Positions 60,554 to 64,000 of a stretch of DNA of 64,000 nt are shown here, one piece after another. The first letter of the stretch is position 1. Every line of letters begins with the position of its first letter. A model generated the notes under the pieces. The model was given only the letters and a program-made list of their open reading frames with translations. It was not told the origin of the DNA and ran no database searches. The translations under genes were made by a program, and so were the position numbers. Source of the DNA: DATEOR01 sp963766725 (lineage in GTDB: Bacteria; Actinomycetota; Thermoleophilia; Gaiellales; Gaiellaceae); NCBI GenBank assembly GCA_963766725.1, contig CAVYBK010000006.1:434001-498000 (forward strand), written 5' to 3'.

Positions 60554-60588
60554 GAAAAGAGCCGGAGAGATCCCGCATCCCCCGGCTC
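60554..60588 (-). terminator. Terminator or attenuator between asparaginase and rpoD
   Basis: On the minus strand GAGCCGG ... CCGGCTC (7-bp stem, 16-base loop, 60559-60588) is followed by TTTTCG. It lies 56 bp after the asparaginase stop codon. A -10-like TAGAAT (60609-60614) lies upstream of it, so if rpoD is transcribed from there, the hairpin would be in its leader. Confidence 0.5.
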
Positions 60589-60644
60589 ACAGGCACATCA
60601 GACCGGTGATTCTACAACTGTTTTCGAAAAGCGGAAGGGCGAGT

Positions 60645-61517
60645 TCAGGATTCGGCGATTACCTCCCCGACCGCTTCCCCGCGGCTGTTGCGAATGGTGC
60701 TGACCCGCAGGTCGGGCAGGTCGAGAAGCGCGGCGGCCGCCGGAAGAAGCCCGCGGCTCGAGCCGTCCTCCGACTTGAGCGCGAGCGCCGACCCGTCGCC
60801 GAGGCCGATGCAGAGGACGCCCTCGGCTCCCCCCTTCGCCACCGAGCCGGGCACCGCTTGCATGACCTCGGTCGCAGCCGAGCCGGGACCCTCGACGAGA
60901 GCAGGATGCGCCCTCATCGCCGCGGTCACACGATCGGCGCCCTCGAGCTCGTTGCGGACGAGGCGCCCGAATGAGGCGGCCATGCGCTCGAGGGAGAGAC
61001 CGAAGGTGGGGACTCCGCAGCCGTCCACAGCGATTGGGATCTGGTTTCCGCCCAGGCCCGCCGCTTCGTCGAGCGCGGCGAGCACCTGAATCTGAAGCGG
61101 ATGCTCGCGGAGGCGGTAGTCCTCGAACGGCCAGCCCTGTGCGGCGCAGACGCAGAGGAAGCCGGCGTGCTTACCCGAGCAGTTGTGCTCGACCCTGCTG
61201 CCGTTCACTGGGCCACACTCGAGGTCGTCCTCGGTGGCTCCGGCGCGCGCGAGGAGCTCGCGGACGGCCGCCAGCTGCTCGGCCCGTGCGTGGTGCGAGG
61301 CCGAGGCGATGGCGATGTCCTCCTCGGCGAGGTCGTCGTACGAGCGGACGAGGAGAAGTGCCTGGATCGGCTTGGCGGCCGAGCGCATGAACGTGACGAG
61401 TCCGGCGTCGCCACGCTCCTCGGCAAGCGATCCAGTCGAGTCGACGCGAGCAGCGTGAATGCGATGGCGAGACTCGGCCATCCCGCCTCGGACGACGGCT
61501 ACTGTGAGCGCATCCAT
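60645..61517 (-). CDS. Asparaginase (Rhizobium-type, L-asparaginase II family)
   Basis: This 290-residue protein matches the AnsA type by VRGGMAESRHRIHAARVDSTG, MRSAAKPIQALLLV, VEHNCSGKHAGFLCVCAAQGWP and AVDGCGVPTFGLSLERMA. These enzymes hydrolyse asparagine to aspartate and ammonia in the cytoplasm and are unrelated to the E. coli enzymes. The ATG at 61515-61517 is chosen from the family N-terminus (MDALTVAVVRGG); the frame is open further upstream without homology. It shares its CATG with the start of the divergent gene. Confidence 0.9.
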   Translation of the reverse strand: MDALTVAVVRGGMAESRHRIHAARVDSTGSLAEERGDAGLVTFMRSAAKPIQALLLVRSYDDLAEEDIAIASASHHARAEQLAAVRELLARAGATEDDLECGPVNGSRVEHNCSGKHAGFLCVCAAQGWPFEDYRLREHPLQIQVLAALDEAAGLGGNQIPIAVDGCGVPTFGLSLERMAASFGRLVRNELEGADRVTAAMRAHPALVEGPGSAATEVMQAVPGSVAKGGAEGVLCIGLGDGSALALKSEDGSSRGLLPAAAALLDLPDLRVSTIRNSRGEAVGEVIAES

Positions 61518-62004
61518 GGCCGAGGAGCGTAGGAGAAACGAGCTCGAAGCGGCGGTGCTCGCCTTCCGGGACGCGAAGCCGGAGGAGCGCACCGCGATGA
61601 ACGCGGCCCTGACGCGGAACGAAGCGAGCATCCTCGACGGCCTCGCCCAGGAGGCGGCCGAAGCCGCGGTGCGCGAGGAGGATCCCGAGCGGGTTCGCTT
61701 CGGCCTCGCCGCGCTCGCGCTCGAGGGCGGCTGGCCGGACTGGCGCGACACCACCGTCCTCCTGACGCTTCTACACGTGAGCGCCCGCAAGCTCGGGCTC
61801 GATGCCGACGGCGTCTTCTACGAGGAGGCCCGCGCCCTCGCCTACGAGCCGGTGAAGGAGCGTGCGTACTTCTCCAATGCCGGCGCGGGGATCATCCGCT
61901 CCTACGCCGGCCGCCCCGAGCGGCTCAAGGAGCTGGACGTCATGGCGTACGAGGAGTACACCGGGCCGAACGGATTCGCCTACCGCGAGGTGGAGGATGC
62001 CTGA
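61516..62004 (+). CDS. Hypothetical protein (162 aa)
   Basis: The protein begins MAEERRRNELEAAVLAFRDAKPEERTAMNAAL and is mostly helical in its first 60 residues, then LAALALEGGWPDWRDTTVLLTLLHVSARKLGLDADGVFYEEA and a C-terminal RLKELDVMAYEEYTGPNGFAYREVEDA. There is no signal, membrane segment or cysteine. Its ATG overlaps the ATG of the divergent asparaginase gene, and its stop overlaps the start of the fpg-like gene by 8 bp, so it is likely co-expressed with DNA repair. I do not recognise it. Confidence 0.7.
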   Translation: MAEERRRNELEAAVLAFRDAKPEERTAMNAALTRNEASILDGLAQEAAEAAVREEDPERVRFGLAALALEGGWPDWRDTTVLLTLLHVSARKLGLDADGVFYEEARALAYEPVKERAYFSNAGAGIIRSYAGRPERLKELDVMAYEEYTGPNGFAYREVEDA

Positions 62005-62824
62005 GTTCCCGGAGATCGAGGCGCTGCGGCGCCAGCTGGACGACCCGGTCCGCGCCTTCCCGGTCGCCAAGGCGGGGCCGGCGCACATCGCCACGCTCAA
62101 GACGTACGACCCGCCGCTTTCGGCGCTCGAAGGGCGCCGCTTCGCGGGAGCCGAGCGGCGGGCGAAGAACATCCTCCTCCCAACCGACGACGGGGAGCTC
62201 GTCCTTCATGTCCACCTGATGAGCGCGGGCAGGCTCCGCTACCTGCGCCACGGCGACAAGCAGCCGAAGACGCCGGCTTTCAGGCTTTCCTTCGAAGACG
62301 GGAGCTCTCTCGTCCTGACCGAGGCCGGCGCGAAGAAGCGCGCCAAGGTGGGTCTCTACACCCCCGAGGCGATCGAGGAGGAGCTCGCGCACCTCGGCCC
62401 TGAGGCGTACGGACTCAGCACGAAGAAGCTCGCGGAGATCCTCGCCTCCGACTCGCGCCGCCTGCACGCGTTCCTACGCGACCAGCGGCTGATCGCCGGG
62501 ATCGGCCGGGCCTGGGCGAACGAGATCCTCAACCACGCGCGGCTCTCGCCGTACGCGCTCACCACGGAGCTCTCGGAGGAAGAGGTGCAACGGCTCAGCG
62601 ACGCCATTCAGGAGGAGCTCACGCGCGGCCTCGAGCTCCGCGAGCGCGGCGCCTCCGACAAGAAGATCTACCGCGTGCACAACCGCCTCGACGAGCCGTG
62701 CCCGCAGTGCGGCACGCCGCTTGCGCGCGTCGACTTCGAGGAGCACACGATCTACTACTGCCCGAGCTGCCAGACCGAGGGGCGGATCCTCAAGGACCGC
62801 CGTCTCTCGCGCCTGCTGCGCTAG
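61997..62824 (+). CDS. Fpg/Nei family DNA glycosylase
   Basis: This 275-residue enzyme starts MPEFPEIEALRRQL; Pro2 and Glu3 are the catalytic residues of Fpg/Nei base-excision glycosylases. A lysine in AERRAKNILL, the helix-two-turn-helix region (LAEILASDSRRLHAFLRDQRLIAGIGRAWANEILNHARLSP) and a C-terminal zinc finger (CPQCGTPL...YYCPSCQ) are present. The zinc-finger tip reads EEHTIYYCP, where Fpg normally has GR(S/T)xxYC; the conserved Arg is replaced. The N-terminal half is also compact. It may belong to an actinobacterial Fpg-like subfamily with altered lesion preference, so I give no gene symbol. Confidence 0.85.
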   Translation: MPEFPEIEALRRQLDDPVRAFPVAKAGPAHIATLKTYDPPLSALEGRRFAGAERRAKNILLPTDDGELVLHVHLMSAGRLRYLRHGDKQPKTPAFRLSFEDGSSLVLTEAGAKKRAKVGLYTPEAIEEELAHLGPEAYGLSTKKLAEILASDSRRLHAFLRDQRLIAGIGRAWANEILNHARLSPYALTTELSEEEVQRLSDAIQEELTRGLELRERGASDKKIYRVHNRLDEPCPQCGTPLARVDFEEHTIYYCPSCQTEGRILKDRRLSRLLR

Positions 62825-64000
62825 ACCGCTTCGCGGAGAGCTAGGACGACACGAGGGTCGAACTGCGTGCCTGCGTTTTGCTCCACCTCGGCGAGCGCCT
62901 CGGCCGCAGGGAGGGCCGCCCGGTACGGCCGGTCGGTGGTCATCGCGTTGTAGGCGTCGCAGCAGCAGACGATGCGCGCCACGAGTGGGATGTCCTCGCC
63001 GGCGAGCCCGTCCGGATATCCCTGGCCGTCCCACCGTTCGTGGCAGGAACGAACCAGCCTGCCGACCTCGCCGAGGAGGCCGCCCACGCGCTCCAGCATC
63101 CGCTCGCCCTCGATCGTGTGCGTGTTGATGACGGCACGCTCTTCCGCGGTCAGCGCGGCGGGCTTGTTGATGATCTCGGCCGGGATCCGGATCTTGCCCA
63201 CGTCGTGGAGAAGAGCCGTCAGCTCCGCGCTTCGCCGCTGCCGGGCGGAGAGGCCGAGGCGGTCGGCCACTGCGAGGGTCAGCGACACGACCTCCCGCGA
63301 GTGGTTGCCGGTGTACTCGTCGTCCGCCTCGATGACGTCTCCGAGCAGAAAGGCGGTGCCCCGGTAGGCGTGCCCGAGCTCGAGCGCGTGGTCGATCCGG
63401 CGCCTGCGCTCCTGGGCGAGGAAGGCGAGCAGCGCGAGGAGCGGCAGGACGACGAGGAGTGCGAGCGGCTGCTCCGCCGCGACGATCGCCGTCAGGAGGG
63501 CGATCGGCGTGAGGGCGAGGTCGACTCCGTAGACCCAGGCCATCAGGCGCACGTGCGCTTTCGGGGCGATGCCGAACGCGACCCAGGCGCGCGCCGCCGA
63601 GCCGAGGAAGTCGAATGCGAACTGGGCGAGCACCGCGGCGAGGAGGACGGGCCAGACCGACCAGGCGGCATCGGGCTCCCCGGCGAGCGCGATGACAAGA
63701 GCGCCGCCGACGGCATTCCAGGAGCTCGCGACCACGACGAGCGCGCGCTCCGGGTGCTCCTGCCGTTTCAGATACGTGGCCGCGTTCCCGAGCAGAAGGC
63801 CGATGGCGACGCAGAGCGGCACCATCGCCGGCGGGAGGAGGAAGAGCATCGGGACGAAGACGAGCTGCGTCGGGATCGCCGAGCCGATGCCGACCTCGAA
63901 CTCGACCTTCGAGGCGACCGCGTACCCGGCGATCAGGAGGGCGAGGAGCGCGACCGAGGGATGGCGTTCTCCGGGAAAGGCGAGCTGGAGAGCCGCGCAC
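62821..64000 (-). CDS. Membrane HD-GYP domain protein (partial, N-terminus off window)
   Basis: The coding frame stays open to the window edge; at least 392 residues are present. The N-terminal part has six to seven hydrophobic segments of a membrane sensor module (including LFLLPPAMVPLCVAIGLLLG and LLVVLPLLALLAFL). The HD-GYP domain follows with NHSREVVSLTLAVADRLGL, LLHDVGKIRIP (HD) and HERWDGQGYPDGL (GYP). HD-GYP proteins usually hydrolyse c-di-GMP; the metal-binding residues seen are intact. Its stop overlaps that of the fpg-like gene at CTAG (62821-62824). Confidence 0.88.
   Translation of the reverse strand, partial: CAALQLAFPGERHPSVALLALLIAGYAVASKVEFEVGIGSAIPTQLVFVPMLFLLPPAMVPLCVAIGLLLGNAATYLKRQEHPERALVVVASSWNAVGGALVIALAGEPDAAWSVWPVLLAAVLAQFAFDFLGSAARAWVAFGIAPKAHVRLMAWVYGVDLALTPIALLTAIVAAEQPLALLVVLPLLALLAFLAQERRRRIDHALELGHAYRGTAFLLGDVIEADDEYTGNHSREVVSLTLAVADRLGLSARQRRSAELTALLHDVGKIRIPAEIINKPAALTAEERAVINTHTIEGERMLERVGGLLGEVGRLVRSCHERWDGQGYPDGLAGEDIPLVARIVCCCDAYNAMTTDRPYRAALPAAEALAEVEQNAGTQFDPRVVLALREAV

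Noticed and set aside
62821..62824. CTAG shared by convergent stop codons as a regulatory site
   Set aside because: It is a simple four-base overlap of two TAG stops and needs no further explanation.

Overview
The window is high-GC DNA (roughly two-thirds G+C) from what looks like an actinobacterium. Gene order in the ribosomal/RNA polymerase block, GTG/TTG starts, the zinc-binding forms of S14 and L33, and a secreted protein family that I recall from Thermoleophilia suggest that class (Gaiellales-like). The taxonomic call is inference; no rRNA is present.

Region 1 (1-25.98 kb, all minus strand): one long growth-gene block. In transcription order it runs tRNA-Met, rpmG, secE, nusG, rplK, rplA, L10 leader, rplJ, rplL, a secreted acidic protein flanked by terminators, rpoB, rpoC, terminator, (a GGDEF remnant and a 57-aa ORF in the gap), rpsL, rpsG, fusA, tuf, rpsJ, rplC, rplD, rplW, rplB, rpsS, rplV, rpsC, rplP, rpmC, rpsQ, rplN, rplX, rplE, rpsN, rpsH (cut by the window edge). 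Several ribosomal proteins carry long low-complexity tails (S17 N-terminal, S3 and L22 C-terminal, L10 C-terminal).

Region 2 (26-38.8 kb): metabolism and regulation. It holds an MBL-fold/rhodanese protein divergent from a molybdate operon (HTH-molbindin regulator, modA, modB, modC), a PadR regulator with a small coiled-coil protein, a cupin/DUF4389/holin-like group, an aconitase, and a CarH-like B12-binding MerR regulator. The CarH-like gene shares a striking 47-bp dyad and two back-to-back promoters with a DUF378 membrane protein gene. Small SRPBCC, cupin and YjbR genes follow.

Region 3 (38.8-55.5 kb): a type IV pilus locus in several transcription units: pilC, prepilins (PilV-, PilA-, PilW- and PilX-like), pilM/N/O and a PilP-like gene, two pilT genes, pilB and pilD. 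It also has a thioredoxin-fold membrane protein, a PASTA protein and a lytic transglycosylase/M23 fusion that presumably opens the wall for the pilus. Most unit starts are preceded by a FliA/WhiG-like -10 (GCCGATNN), five of them with an AT-containing -35 element 15-16 bp upstream, and several start codons lie at the predicted transcription start. The same signal precedes a glycosyltransferase-like gene at 57.3 kb. This looks like one alternative-sigma regulon and is the most interesting feature here.

Region 4 (55.5-64 kb): tRNA-Tyr, an extended cation-efflux protein, a zinc-ribbon peptide, a GT-C membrane protein, the principal sigma factor (rpoD), type-II asparaginase, an unknown protein, an Fpg-like glycosylase and a truncated HD-GYP protein.

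Data quality: at least 16 single-base frame breaks, mostly an extra G or C in short homopolymers, interrupt otherwise well-conserved genes between 26 and 57 kb and also rpsQ. I annotate these as full genes with a probable sequencing or assembly error and give composite coordinates. No CRISPR array, insertion sequence, prophage or replication origin was seen.
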